Counted from the stretch's first letter, positions 1 through 8,281 are shown. The stretch: 21,730 nucleotides of DNA from Paratissierella sp033809995 (GCA_033809995.1 JAPXKQ010000039.1:1-21730); one strand, 5' to 3'. The notes: generated from the letters alone by a model not told the origin. Program-made: numbers and translations.

Positions 1-261
1 ACTATTCCAATAATTGCAACAATATTCGTTCCATTGGCTATGACTTTAGGATTTAGCCCAGCTGCAACTATATGTTTAGTTGGTACAGCAGGTGCACTAG
101 GAGACGCTGGTTCCCCTGCCTCAGATAGTACATTGGGACCTACAGCTGGACTTAATGTAGACGGACAACATGACCACATTTGGGATACATGTGTACCAAC
201 ATTTATAGCTTATAATATTCCATTATTAATATTTGGAACAATAGCAGCAATGATATTATAA
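1..261 (+). CDS. Na+/H+ antiporter family protein, C-terminal fragment (YuiF/NhaC-like)
   Basis: The reading frame is open from base 1, so the gene starts before the window and only its last 86 residues are seen. The fragment has hydrophobic segments flanking a polar loop with GDAGSPASDSTLGPT followed by DGQHDHIWDTCVPTF. I recognise this loop from the YuiF-type Na+/H+ antiporter family, secondary transporters that exchange protons for sodium at the cytoplasmic membrane. The protein ends on a hydrophobic segment (LLIFGTIAAMIL) at a TAA. An internal TTG at 34 and ATG at 40 are not starts, because the conserved region continues upstream of both. Family assignment is from motif memory; the exact cation is not shown. 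Confidence 0.85.
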   Translation, partial: TIPIIATIFVPLAMTLGFSPAATICLVGTAGALGDAGSPASDSTLGPTAGLNVDGQHDHIWDTCVPTFIAYNIPLLIFGTIAAMIL

Positions 262-298
262 GAAAAGCATCTAACGATGCGTTAAGGTAGCTTTTCTT
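260..298 (+). terminator. Hairpin after antiporter, probable terminator
   Basis: AAGAAAAGC (260-268) pairs perfectly with GCTTTTCTT (290-298) and begins inside the antiporter stop codon. An inner stem GCATC/GATGC (267-271 with 276-280) is also possible. There is no long T-run apart from the TTTTCTT of the 3' arm, so termination is likely but not certain. Confidence 0.5.
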
Positions 299-305
299 GA
301 AACTC

Positions 306-363
306 ATAACGGAAAGTTCCATTATTAAAAAGATTAAAAAGTAGAACTTTCCTATTCGTTATA
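306..363. repeat. Large inverted repeat between convergent genes
   Basis: GGAAAGTTC (311-319) is the reverse complement of GAACTTTCC (343-351). The arms extend outward as ATAACG...CGTTAT after a 4-base bulge (TATT). The loop of about 23 bases is A/T only except for two G residues. It lies in the convergent gap between the antiporter and the MATE gene, between two other hairpins. Its function is unknown. Confidence 0.5.
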
Positions 364-370
364 AATTATT

Positions 371-397
371 AAAGCCTAGATTACTCTAGGCTTTTTA
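371..397. terminator. Bidirectional terminator, antiporter/MATE
   Basis: AAAGCCTAGA (371-380) and TCTAGGCTTT (385-394) form a perfect 10-bp stem with a TTAC loop. The + strand has a TTTTT run at the 3' side. The minus strand reads into TTTAATAATTT. The loop contains the MATE stop codon, so the last codons of that gene are part of the hairpin. Confidence 0.7.
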
Positions 398-1739
398 ATT
401 TACGTTTTAATATATAAATGAACCAAGCAGATAAAATAATTCCCTTTAAAATACTAGTGAAGCTTATACTCCACCATACTCCTAATAATCCCAACGTTGT
501 AAACTTCGATAAAAATATTGCAATGGGTATTCTTGAAGCATTAAGAGTTGCTCCAGTTATTGCTGGAGGCAATGTTTTTCCAAGCCCGTTAAATGCTCCA
601 GCAGAACCTATCTCTATACACATAAAAAACTGTGATATTCCAAGTATCCTTAAATATCTAATACCTTCCGATATTGCTATCGGGTCATTGGGGGTAAATA
701 ATTTAAATAGTGGTTCTGCAGCAAATATCAATAAAAAGGTAGCAAAAATTCCTATTGAACCTAAAATTTCCATTCCCCTATAATAGCCTTCTTTAATTCT
801 ATCATATTTCTTAGCACCATAATTCTGTCCTATAAAAGCAGAAATTGCTGAGGAAGATCCTTCTGAAGTCATCCAAGATATTGACTCTATTTGAGAACCT
901 ATACTTTGAACTGCAACTGGTATTGCTCCAAATCCAGCAACAATTTTTGTAAGTACCATACTTATGCTTGCATGCAACCCCATCTGAATAAAGGGTGGAA
1001 AACCTAATTTTACTATATTATTTATGTAATTTAAATCGGGTTTTACTATTAGTTTTACATGGGAATATATTGTCTCATTTAATTTTCCTATAATTATAAA
1101 TATTAAGGTTACAAAAAGCTGTGCCAATATAGTTGCTAATGCTGCACCTTTGATTCCTAGGGCTGGTATTGGTCCAAATCCGAAGATTAATACTGGGTCT
1201 AATATCATATTAGCAACTAAACCCATTGTATTTACTTTAAATGGTGCTACGCTATTTCCTGAACTATTTAAGGTTGTTGAAAATATAGGATTTAAAAAGT
1301 GAAACACAATCCCAATTGATATTATTACTAGATACTCTATTGCCATATTAACCACGTGAGGGTCATCTAAATTAAAAAATCCTATTATACTATGTCTAAA
1401 TGTAAAAAGTATTATTGAATAAATTATTGCTATTAAAAAATCCAGTTGGAATCCATTAGAAATATATTTTTTTGCATCATCCAAATCATTTCTACCTATT
1501 GCATGAGCTACGCCTACACCCACACCTATTTGAGATATCATAACTAATGCTGCTCCAAACCACATAAAAAAGCCCGCAGTTCCAGCAGCTGCTACGGCTT
1601 CGGTGCTTAGTCTTCCTAACCACATTATATCAGTTAAGTTATAAGCCATTTGAATAAAGGATGTCCCCATTATGGGCAATGCTAATTTTGTCAATGTCCC
1701 AACTATTTTTCCTTCTATTAAATTAAGTTCTTTGCTCAT
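381..1739 (-). CDS. MATE family efflux transporter
   Basis: This 452-residue integral membrane protein has about 12 hydrophobic segments and the size and two-half architecture of MATE (multidrug and toxin extrusion) transporters. These use a Na+ or H+ gradient to expel cationic drugs and dyes. The N-terminal half carries LTKLALPIMGTSFIQMAYNLTDIMWLGRL, the usual MATE opening described here over residues 16-44. The matching helix of the second half has LGFPPFIQMGLHASISMV near residue 246. The ATG at 1739 is preceded by GGAAGGAAG, a strong ribosome binding site. It lies 33 bases after the TrhA stop on the same strand, so the two are probably co-transcribed. The substrate cannot be read from sequence. 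Confidence 0.9.
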   Translation of the reverse strand: MSKELNLIEGKIVGTLTKLALPIMGTSFIQMAYNLTDIMWLGRLSTEAVAAAGTAGFFMWFGAALVMISQIGVGVGVAHAIGRNDLDDAKKYISNGFQLDFLIAIIYSIILFTFRHSIIGFFNLDDPHVVNMAIEYLVIISIGIVFHFLNPIFSTTLNSSGNSVAPFKVNTMGLVANMILDPVLIFGFGPIPALGIKGAALATILAQLFVTLIFIIIGKLNETIYSHVKLIVKPDLNYINNIVKLGFPPFIQMGLHASISMVLTKIVAGFGAIPVAVQSIGSQIESISWMTSEGSSSAISAFIGQNYGAKKYDRIKEGYYRGMEILGSIGIFATFLLIFAAEPLFKLFTPNDPIAISEGIRYLRILGISQFFMCIEIGSAGAFNGLGKTLPPAITGATLNASRIPIAIFLSKFTTLGLLGVWWSISFTSILKGIILSAWFIYILKRKLKSLE

Positions 1740-1772
1740 TATGACTTCCTTCCATTTATGAATTGATTATAT

Positions 1773-2414
1773 TTATGCCAAATAAAATACTATTCCTAAG
1801 AAATGCATTACACTTGCTACTAATACAAATACATGCCAGATTGCATGATTGTATGGAATTTTCTTAACTCCATAAAAAATTGTGCCCAAGGAATACAATA
1901 TCCCCCCAGCCAATATCCAAAAGAAAAAATTTATAGATGTGGCATTTATTATAGCTTTTATTGGAATTATAGCAATCCAGCCCATCCCTATATATAGTGC
2001 AAGGGACAATGCCTTATATTTATCAAATTTACCATATGTAAATATTTTAAATATAACTCCTGACAATGCTATTACCCAAACTCCGATTAAAACTAGGTAT
2101 TTCATCAAACCATTTAAAGTAAGTAAAACAATAGGGGTATAAGTCCCTGCTATAAATAGAAATATTGAAGAATGGTCGAATACCCTTAATATTTTCTTAA
2201 TTTTTTCTTTGGTGAAGCTATGATAAAGAGTAGAAGATAGAAACATAAGTATAATACATGCACCATAAACGCTAAAAGACACTATTGCAGGTATATTCAT
2301 CTCTTGTATAGACAAAACAAGCAATATAGTTAAAGCAACTATGCCAAAAACTACACCTATACCATGAGTTACACCATTTAAAATTTCTTCAGTTTTTGTA
2401 TATTTTTTTATCAT
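1773..2414 (-). CDS. trhA: Hemolysin III / TrhA family membrane protein (PAQR-like)
   Basis: This 213-residue protein has seven predicted membrane helices and the conserved polar residues of the hemolysin III (YqfA/TrhA, PAQR superfamily) fold. These are H17 in NGVTHGIG, H65 in SSTLYHSF, D80-H81 in FDHSS, and H190, H194 and H204 in the last two helices (HAIWH...MHFLG). In PAQR proteins these His and Asp residues bind a metal and are thought to support a hydrolase activity. Bacterial members are linked to membrane-energetics and lipid homeostasis, and the hemolysin name is historical. A modest Shine-Dalgarno (AAGGTTGGTG) precedes the ATG. It appears to be the first gene of a trhA-MATE pair, with the promoter in the repeat-rich gap upstream. 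Confidence 0.88.
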   Translation of the reverse strand: MIKKYTKTEEILNGVTHGIGVVFGIVALTILLVLSIQEMNIPAIVSFSVYGACIILMFLSSTLYHSFTKEKIKKILRVFDHSSIFLFIAGTYTPIVLLTLNGLMKYLVLIGVWVIALSGVIFKIFTYGKFDKYKALSLALYIGMGWIAIIPIKAIINATSINFFFWILAGGILYSLGTIFYGVKKIPYNHAIWHVFVLVASVMHFLGIVFYLA

Positions 2415-2439
2415 TACGACACCAACCTTTCATAGAATA

Positions 2440-2563
2440 AATTAAGAATTAATAATTAAGGATTAAAAATTATTACTTATATAATAATCTTTTAATATTT
2501 TCATTTTTAACTTTTCTCTCTTAATTTTTAATTGTTTTTCACTCTTACCTATTCACTTATTCC
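2440..2563. repeat. A-type AT-rich repeat mosaic between map and trhA
   Basis: The gap holds ATTAAGAATTAATAATTAAGG-like module A (about 2440-2473). An inverted copy follows (about 2504-2534, CTTAATTTTTAATTG). After it comes a weak B-type piece with TTCACTTATTCC. The same AT-rich words recur at 8082, 12649 and 21124. I see no gene here. Confidence 0.6.
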
Positions 2564-2577
2564 TTCGAGTCTCGAAT

Positions 2578-2609
2578 AAGACAGACGAAACGTCCCCCTG
2601 TCTTTTTTT
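2578..2609. terminator. Terminator hairpin downstream of map
   Basis: AAGACAG (2578-2584) pairs with CTGTCTT (2598-2604). An inner ACG-AAA-CGT hairpin and a CCCC bulge lie between. A run of seven T follows on the + strand and ends in the map stop codon. On the minus strand, the direction of map, the 3' side is only ATT-rich. It is therefore an imperfect bidirectional terminator. Confidence 0.5.
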
Positions 2610-3357
2610 ATTCCTGCTCTGTCAGTATCAACGGTCCGTTCTTTGTTATTGCTATTGTATGCTCAAATTGTGCCGAAAGTTTCCCATCCAAGGTTCTTGC
2701 TGTCCAACCATTCTCATCTACTTTCATTCTATATGTACCCACATTTACCATAGGTTCAATTGTGATTACCATACCTTCCATAAGTCTAGTTCCTCTTCCA
2801 GCTATTCCATAATGGGGTACTTGTGGGTCTTCATGCATCTTTCTACCTATTCCATGACCTACAAAATCCTTAACTACTGAAAATCCATTTTCTTCTACAA
2901 AGGTTTGGATAGCATGACCTATATCTCCTAATCTATTTCCTACAACTGCTTGCTCTATTCCTAAATACAATGATTTTTTTGTTACCTCCAAAAGCTTCCT
3001 TGCCTCTTCAGACAAATTTCCTACACCATAACTCCAAGCAGAATCAGCTAACCAGCCATCCAAATTTACTACCATATCTATAGAAACTATATCCCCATCT
3101 TTTATTAAATCTTCTCTAGGATAACCGTGGCATATTTCATCATTGATAGATGCACAGGTAGCATAAGGGTATCCATGATAACCTCTTTGTTCAGGATAAG
3201 CACCTACTTTAGCTAAGTATTCTTCCACAAATCTATCTATATCCTTAGTTGATATTCCTGGTCTAATCATCTTAGCTATTTCTCTATGTATATCAGCTAG
3301 GATTTCTCCAGCTTTTTTCATCTTTAAAATTTCTTCTTCGTTTTTAATTATTATCAT
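2608..3357 (-). CDS. map: Type I methionine aminopeptidase
   Basis: This 249-residue cytoplasmic metalloprotease removes the initiator methionine from nascent proteins. All catalytic and metal-binding residues of the type I family can be placed. H77 is in the substrate pocket (NDEICHGYP). The dinuclear metal site is D94 and D105 (11 apart), H168 in GHGIG, E201 in TIEPM and E232 in QFEHT. H175 follows in RKMHEDP. Length matches the usual 250 residues without an N-terminal zinc-finger extension. AAAGGA sits just upstream of the ATG. The gene starts 4 bases after the TPR stop, so the two are translationally close and very likely co-transcribed. This context (TPR rather than secY/adk/infA) suggests an accessory, second map copy; that is inference. 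Confidence 0.97.
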   Translation of the reverse strand: MIIIKNEEEILKMKKAGEILADIHREIAKMIRPGISTKDIDRFVEEYLAKVGAYPEQRGYHGYPYATCASINDEICHGYPREDLIKDGDIVSIDMVVNLDGWLADSAWSYGVGNLSEEARKLLEVTKKSLYLGIEQAVVGNRLGDIGHAIQTFVEENGFSVVKDFVGHGIGRKMHEDPQVPHYGIAGRGTRLMEGMVITIEPMVNVGTYRMKVDENGWTARTLDGKLSAQFEHTIAITKNGPLILTEQE

Positions 3358-3361
3358 TAAA

Positions 3362-4300
3362 TCAATCCTTTCTATTATCTAAATATCCATCTATAATTTT
3401 TTTAAACTCTTCACTTTTATATAGACTTTGAAAATCCTTATCCTTAGCTACCCATTCAATTAAGTTAGGGCTTAATAACAATGCTGTTCTTATATCCCAG
3501 ATAGCCTTTTTTTCATTTCCCAATATGGAATAGCAACAAGCCCTGTTATAATATAAATCATGTGCTTTTGGATTATTTCTAATACCTTCAGTTAATACTT
3601 CAATTGACATATTATACATTTTATCCTCAATATATATTGCTGACATATTTAAATATATATAATAATACTCAGGATTTAATTCTTTAGCCTTTTGGTAATA
3701 TTCAATTGCCTTTTTATGATTTCCTAATCTAGTATATACCACTCCCATATTAAATAATGATTTATAAAAATCAGCGTTAATCTCTATGCTTTTACTTATC
3801 ATTTCCAATGCCTTATCATATTCCCCAAATTCCTCGTATAATGAACCTATATTATTGTATGTAATATAGTCTTCAGGTTCAATATCTATTACCTTATAAT
3901 AATATTCTAACGCCTTCTTTCCGTCACCCATATCATCAAATATTGTTGCAATATTGTAATATGCCTTGCTATATTTGGGATTGATATCTGCTACCCTCAT
4001 ATAATATTCTAATGCATTCTCAGGGTTTCCTAAACTTTCTTCAATCAATCCAAGATTATAAAATGCTTCGAAATTTTCATTATCTATCTCAATGATTTTA
4101 TTATAGGTCTTAATGCTTTCCTCGATCATATCTAACTCATCATAAATAACAGCAATATTAAATAAAAGGAGAATAGTTTCATTTTTTTCCCCTTTATAGG
4201 ACAGAGCCTTTTTATAAAATTCTATCGCCTTTAATTTATCATTGTTTAAATAAAAATTTTCGGCTAATACCATATAATTTTTTCTTTTATAATTCCTCAT
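3362..4300 (-). CDS. TPR-repeat protein, 8 tandem repeats
   Basis: The protein consists almost wholly of 34-residue tetratricopeptide repeats. Eight run in perfect register from about residue 9 to 280, with typical units such as AFYNLGLIEESLGNPENALEYY. The tail at 281-304 (EWVAKDKDFQSLY...EEFKKII) resembles the closing segment seen in many TPR proteins. It has no signal peptide or membrane helix, so it is probably a cytoplasmic protein-binding scaffold. I place the start at ATG 4300 (312 aa) because AGAGGTG lies just upstream. A longer form beginning at GTG 4330 has no ribosome binding site. Partners are unknown; the tight coupling to map is the only contextual clue. Confidence 0.88.
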   Translation of the reverse strand: MRNYKRKNYMVLAENFYLNNDKLKAIEFYKKALSYKGEKNETILLLFNIAVIYDELDMIEESIKTYNKIIEIDNENFEAFYNLGLIEESLGNPENALEYYMRVADINPKYSKAYYNIATIFDDMGDGKKALEYYYKVIDIEPEDYITYNNIGSLYEEFGEYDKALEMISKSIEINADFYKSLFNMGVVYTRLGNHKKAIEYYQKAKELNPEYYYIYLNMSAIYIEDKMYNMSIEVLTEGIRNNPKAHDLYYNRACCYSILGNEKKAIWDIRTALLLSPNLIEWVAKDKDFQSLYKSEEFKKIIDGYLDNRKD

Positions 4301-4330
4301 CACTACACCTCTATTTATATAGTGTACCAC

Positions 4331-4367
4331 AAAAAAAGAAAAAAAGTAGAGTTAATCCTCTACTTTT
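4331..4367 (-). terminator. Intrinsic terminator of cadA
   Basis: On the minus strand AAAAGTAGAG pairs with CTCTACTTTT across a GATTAA loop that includes the cadA stop codon. It is followed by TTTTTTTC and TTTTTTTG. Stem, short loop and T-run make this a strong intrinsic terminator, which isolates cadA from the TPR-map pair. Confidence 0.85.
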
Positions 4368-6469
4368 AATGCTCTTATTGAATTTAATATGGCTATAATC
4401 GAAACACCAACATCGGCAAATACTGCTTCCCACATTGTAGCTAATCCTAAAGCCCCCAATGATAAAACAATCATTTTTATTCCTATGGCTAAAATTATAT
4501 TTTGAGTAACTATTTTTTTTGTATTTTTGGCTACCTTTATTCCTGTTGCAATCTTACCTATTTCATCAGTCATAATAACTATATCAGAGGCTTCAATGGC
4601 TGCATCAGAGCCTAAAGCACCCATTGCAATACCTATATCAGCCCTCGCAAGTACTGGAGCATCATTTACCCCATCTCCAACAAATATTACTTTGCCCTTT
4701 GTTTTTTTGCTCAATATGTCTTCAAATATACTCACTTTATCTTGGGGTAAAAGATTCCCATATACTTTATCTAAACCTGCTAATTTTCCTACCTTCTCTG
4801 CTGTCTCTTGATTGTCCCCGGAAAGCATTATTGTTTCTTTAATCCCCAATTTTTTTAATTTTTCAATGTCTTCAATGACATTTTCCTTTAATTCATCCGA
4901 AACAATTATAGTTCCAATTTGGTTATTCGCCTTTGCTATATATACAATTGTACCAATTGAATCTACTTCTTTTATTTCAATACCCTTTTCCATAAGGAAG
5001 TCCTTATTTCCTAATGTAATATGATTATCATTTATTTCAACTTCTATTCCTTTACCTGATATTTCTTTGTAATCCTTTATATATTCCTTCTTAATATCTT
5101 TGCCATACTCTTCAACAATTGATTTACCTATTGGGTGATTGGAGAAAGCTTCACCATATGCGGCCAGTTCCAATACTTCTTCTTTGGAATAATCGTCATA
5201 GCCATATATTTCTGTAACTTTAAATGTTCCCTTTGTAATAGTTCCTGTCTTATCAAAGACGATTGTGTCTACATCATTTAAAGCTTCTAGATAATTTCCG
5301 CCTTTTACTAAAATGCCAGATTTTGATGCTCCCCCAATACCCCCAAAGAATCCTAATGGTATTGAGATAACTAATGCACAAGGACAAGAAATTACAAGAA
5401 ATATAAAGGATCTATACGCCCAATCACTTAGGGCTCCAAAACCTAACACTGGTGGTAAAATTCCTATTATTAATGCTAAGATTACAACTATAGGAGTATA
5501 AACACTGGAAAATTTGGTGATAAAATTCTCAGTAGGTGCTTTTTTACTTGAAGCATTTTCTACTAAGTCCAATATCTTTGATACGGTAGATTCACCAAAT
5601 TCTTTTTTAACCCTAACCTTCAATAATCCATGATTATTAACGACTCCAGATATGATATCATCCCCTACCTTAATATTCCTAGGGACTGATTCACCAGTAA
5701 TATTTGATGTATCAATAGTAGACTCGCCCTCAACAACAACACCATCTAAAGGAACCTTTTCGCCAGGTTTTATAAGGATATAGTTTCCAATAGATACATC
5801 TTGAGGATTTACAACCATAATCTCATCATCTTTTATTAAATTTGCATGATCTGGTCTGATATCTAATAGAGATGAAATGGATTTTCTTGAATGGTTGACT
5901 GCCATTCCTTGAAACATTTCTCCAACTTGATAAAATAGCATTACTGCAACACCTTCTGGATATTCTCCAATAATAAAGGCTCCAATAGTAGCCAAAGTCA
6001 TCAAGAAATTCTCATCAAATGGAATACCAGCTGCAACATTTTTAATAGCCCTAATAACAACATCATAACCAACTATTAAATAGCTTAAAAGGTATACAAT
6101 CAATCCTGCACTACCTTCTAATTTCAATAAAAATGGAGAAATAAATAAGATTAGACCTATCCCAATTCTAATTATGTCCATTTTATCCATAGCTCCATGG
6201 TCATGGTTGTGTTCATGGTTGTGTTCATGTACTTGTTTATGATTTATATCTAAAACTTCAACATCTGGCTCCAACCTGTTAACAATCTTCATTATATTAT
6301 TTTTAATACTATCTTTTTCATTATCATTTATAACATCAACTTTCAATTTCTTAGTTACAAAGTCTAGTTTTGCAGAAGATACTCCTTCTATTTCATTTGT
6401 TAATTTTTCAATCTTAGCTGCACAACCAGCACAATTAAGTCCATTAAGCTCCAATTCTAATACCTTCAT
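4352..6469 (-). CDS. cadA: Zn2+/Cd2+/Pb2+-exporting P1B-type ATPase
   Basis: This 705-residue ATP-driven exporter moves soft divalent metals out of the cytoplasm. Domains in order are as follows. An N-terminal HMA metal-binding domain has GLNCAGC (C13, C16). A His-rich linker at 77-91 has seven His. Paired membrane helices follow. The actuator TGES is at 258-261 and the membrane CPC at 362-364. The phosphorylated D406 lies in DKTGT, HP is at 445-446, and the hinge GDGVND is at 598-603. K665 and D686 in the last two helices, with CPC, mark the Zn/Cd/Pb (P1B-2) subgroup rather than the Cu exporters. AAAAAGGGGA precedes the ATG. It is monocistronic, with its own promoter, ArsR-type operator and terminator. 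Confidence 0.95.
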   Translation of the reverse strand: MKVLELELNGLNCAGCAAKIEKLTNEIEGVSSAKLDFVTKKLKVDVINDNEKDSIKNNIMKIVNRLEPDVEVLDINHKQVHEHNHEHNHDHGAMDKMDIIRIGIGLILFISPFLLKLEGSAGLIVYLLSYLIVGYDVVIRAIKNVAAGIPFDENFLMTLATIGAFIIGEYPEGVAVMLFYQVGEMFQGMAVNHSRKSISSLLDIRPDHANLIKDDEIMVVNPQDVSIGNYILIKPGEKVPLDGVVVEGESTIDTSNITGESVPRNIKVGDDIISGVVNNHGLLKVRVKKEFGESTVSKILDLVENASSKKAPTENFITKFSSVYTPIVVILALIIGILPPVLGFGALSDWAYRSFIFLVISCPCALVISIPLGFFGGIGGASKSGILVKGGNYLEALNDVDTIVFDKTGTITKGTFKVTEIYGYDDYSKEEVLELAAYGEAFSNHPIGKSIVEEYGKDIKKEYIKDYKEISGKGIEVEINDNHITLGNKDFLMEKGIEIKEVDSIGTIVYIAKANNQIGTIIVSDELKENVIEDIEKLKKLGIKETIMLSGDNQETAEKVGKLAGLDKVYGNLLPQDKVSIFEDILSKKTKGKVIFVGDGVNDAPVLARADIGIAMGALGSDAAIEASDIVIMTDEIGKIATGIKVAKNTKKIVTQNIILAIGIKMIVLSLGALGLATMWEAVFADVGVSIIAILNSIRALKVED

Positions 6470-6497
6470 AAAGCTGTCCCCTTTTTTTACATATTAA

Positions 6498-6519
6498 CAT
6501 ATGAGCAACTATTCATATG
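6498..6519 (-). promoter_or_regulatory. ArsR/SmtB-family operator in front of cadA
   Basis: CATATGA (6498-6504) and TCATATG (6513-6519) are perfect inverted arms around GCAACTAT. The core TGAGCAACTATTCA fits the TGAR-n6-TTCA-type palindrome bound by SmtB/CzrA/CadC-like metal sensors. It begins about 8 bases past the -10 element, so it covers the transcription start. That is where a metal-released repressor would block cadA. Confidence 0.75.
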
Positions 6520-6527
6520 ATAATATT

Positions 6528-6556
6528 ATTATATTCTCAAAAAAGGTATTAGTCAA
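6528..6556 (-). promoter_or_regulatory. Sigma-A type promoter of cadA
   Basis: On the minus strand TTGACT (6551-6556) and TATAAT (6528-6533) are separated by exactly 17 bases. This is one base short of a perfect consensus promoter. It begins directly beside the nitroreductase terminator and runs into the metal-sensor operator. Confidence 0.88.
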
Positions 6557-6557
6557 T

Positions 6558-6586
6558 AAAAAAAGCACATTATTGTGCTTTTTTTT
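6558..6586. terminator. Bidirectional terminator after the nitroreductase gene
   Basis: AAAAAAAGCACA and TGTGCTTTTTTTT form a hairpin with a TTAT loop (6565-6569 with 6574-6578). Seven A/T pairs continue outward and give a U-run in either direction. It ends the nitroreductase transcript and insulates the cadA promoter. Confidence 0.88.
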
Positions 6587-6604
6587 GTTGGAATGTAACA
6601 TAAA

Positions 6605-7417
6605 CTACAGATGAAATTCAGCTATATATTTATAATTTAATTCTCCTTCTTTAAATGAGCCATCTATTAAATCCCACTTATTTTTGATGCCTTGAGTATT
6701 TGCCAAGGCTTCAAAGTAATACATTATAATACCTGCATCTGCAAGTAATGGTTTTTCTCCATCTTTATAAACTATCAATAATTTTACTATTGGACCATCT
6801 AATATAAATCTCCAAGGTTGCATATTTTTTGTGGATGGGGCAAATCTTACGTAGAAGAATAAATCACCCAATCCCCTTGTTTCTAAGTCATCCATATTTG
6901 CTGGCTTACCTAATTCTTTTTCAAATACAATATCCTCTACACCATATCTTTCGCTAAAAGGTTCCTGAACAAATGGATTTTTAGGTTTTGAATATCCAAT
7001 TGCTAATAAGTAATTAACTATACCTACATTTTCACCTAAAATTTCTTTCTTTTTGCTTTCTTCTGCTCCTGAAATACTTATCCAGCATGTTGAAATGCCC
7101 ATATTATTTAATTTTGTTATCAATTTTTCTGCATAGTATGCACTATAAATAATTGTTTTCTCATCTTCATTTTTAAGCTCTAAAGATATATAATGTGGAC
7201 TTTCAATCATTACGCCTGAATATCCACCTATCCCTTTAAGTCCTTCATAAATATAATCCCCATTTTCATAAAGCTTAAATTTTATATTACCAGTTCCATC
7301 TTCATTCTCAAATTCCTTAAGACTTAAAGCTACCTGTTCTAAGGTATCGAGATTGATTTTCTTTTTCTTAAAATCTCTAACAGATTTTCGTGCTTTTAAA
7401 AAGTTTGCCATTATCAT
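6605..7417 (-). CDS. Nitroreductase family protein (TM1586-like, two-half)
   Basis: This 270-residue protein has two nitroreductase-like halves in one chain, as in the TM1586-type 'putative TM nitroreductase' family. The first half begins with KARKSVRDF (residues 8-16), an FMN-phosphate-binding type motif. The second has APSTKNMQPWRF (193-204), the motif that normally occurs near the N-terminus of classical nitroreductases. It is probably a soluble FMN protein that reduces nitro or quinone compounds, but the substrate is unknown. The start is supported by AGGGGG 8 bases before ATG 7417; a second ATG two codons on is also possible. It lies 90 bases downstream of the PAP2 gene, with a GGAGTG/CACTCC hairpin between. 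Confidence 0.8.
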   Translation of the reverse strand: MIMANFLKARKSVRDFKKKKINLDTLEQVALSLKEFENEDGTGNIKFKLYENGDYIYEGLKGIGGYSGVMIESPHYISLELKNEDEKTIIYSAYYAEKLITKLNNMGISTCWISISGAEESKKKEILGENVGIVNYLLAIGYSKPKNPFVQEPFSERYGVEDIVFEKELGKPANMDDLETRGLGDLFFYVRFAPSTKNMQPWRFILDGPIVKLLIVYKDGEKPLLADAGIIMYYFEALANTQGIKNKWDLIDGSFKEGELNYKYIAEFHL

Positions 7418-7461
7418 CTTTTATGCCCCCTATTCTTTTAATTATATTTATTTTATAGTTT

Positions 7462-7482
7462 GGAGTGACATAAGACCACTCC
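7462..7482. repeat. Short hairpin between PAP2 and nitroreductase genes
   Basis: GGAGTG (7462-7467) and CACTCC (7477-7482) form a 6-bp stem with a 9-base loop. The minus strand has no T-run after it, so it may be a weak terminator, a leader structure or nothing. Confidence 0.35.
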
Positions 7483-7507
7483 CTATCAAATTTAGTTTTG
7501 ATATTCG

Positions 7508-8065
7508 TTAGTAAATGCCTATAAATGAACCTAGTTTCTCAATATATCCTAATAAGAAATAATGGACTACTATAGACGAACCTGTTCCTAATATAATACC
7601 TGCCAAAACATCTGTAGGATAATGAACCCCAAGATAAATTCTAGACAATCCAATAATCATTGCAAGAGTAAATACTAAGATTGATACCCTTGGCATATTT
7701 AAAGCCAATGTAGAGGCTATTGAAAAGCTTGCTGTAGTATGTCCTGAAGGAAAAGAATAGTCCCTTAAATTAATGCCAAATGTATTCAATTGCTCTAATA
7801 TTTTATATGGTCTTTCACGACTCAAAGTCCTTTTCAATCCCTGAACTATAATTTGACTTATTCCCAATGAAGAAAGCATTTCTAGACCTATAAGTTTAAT
7901 TTCTCTATTTCCAAATAAAACTAGCACAACAGAAAAGATGCAGGTAAATATAGCTCCCCCCAAGTCAGTGATTCTATACATAATTACATCCAAATATTTA
8001 TTTTTGATTTTACTATTAATTAAATCTATAAAAAACTTATCAAATTTCTTAAAAAAGTTTTTCAT
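7508..8065 (-). CDS. PAP2-family membrane phosphatase (undecaprenyl-PP phosphatase-like)
   Basis: This 185-residue membrane protein carries the complete PAP2 acid-phosphatase signature. K78-x6-R85-P86 lies in KRTLSRERP, PSGH is at 106-109, and S141-R142-x5-H148-x3-D152 lies in SRIYLGVHYPTD. The nucleophile is H148 and the proton donor H109. With about five hydrophobic segments it resembles small BcrC/PgpB-like enzymes that dephosphorylate undecaprenyl diphosphate or phosphatidylglycerol phosphate at the outer face of the membrane. The exact lipid substrate is not determined. I choose ATG 8065, which has GGGGTG 5 bases upstream, over the overlapping TTG at 8068. It is transcribed divergently from the helicase. 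Confidence 0.9.
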   Translation of the reverse strand: MKNFFKKFDKFFIDLINSKIKNKYLDVIMYRITDLGGAIFTCIFSVVLVLFGNREIKLIGLEMLSSLGISQIIVQGLKRTLSRERPYKILEQLNTFGINLRDYSFPSGHTTASFSIASTLALNMPRVSILVFTLAMIIGLSRIYLGVHYPTDVLAGIILGTGSSIVVHYFLLGYIEKLGSFIGIY

Positions 8066-8081
8066 CAAAACACCCCGTTAG

Positions 8082-8281
<200 letters not shown>

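Noticed and set aside
306..363. Riboswitch in the antiporter/MATE gap
   Set aside because: It lies between convergent gene ends, not upstream of a gene, and matches no riboswitch core I know.
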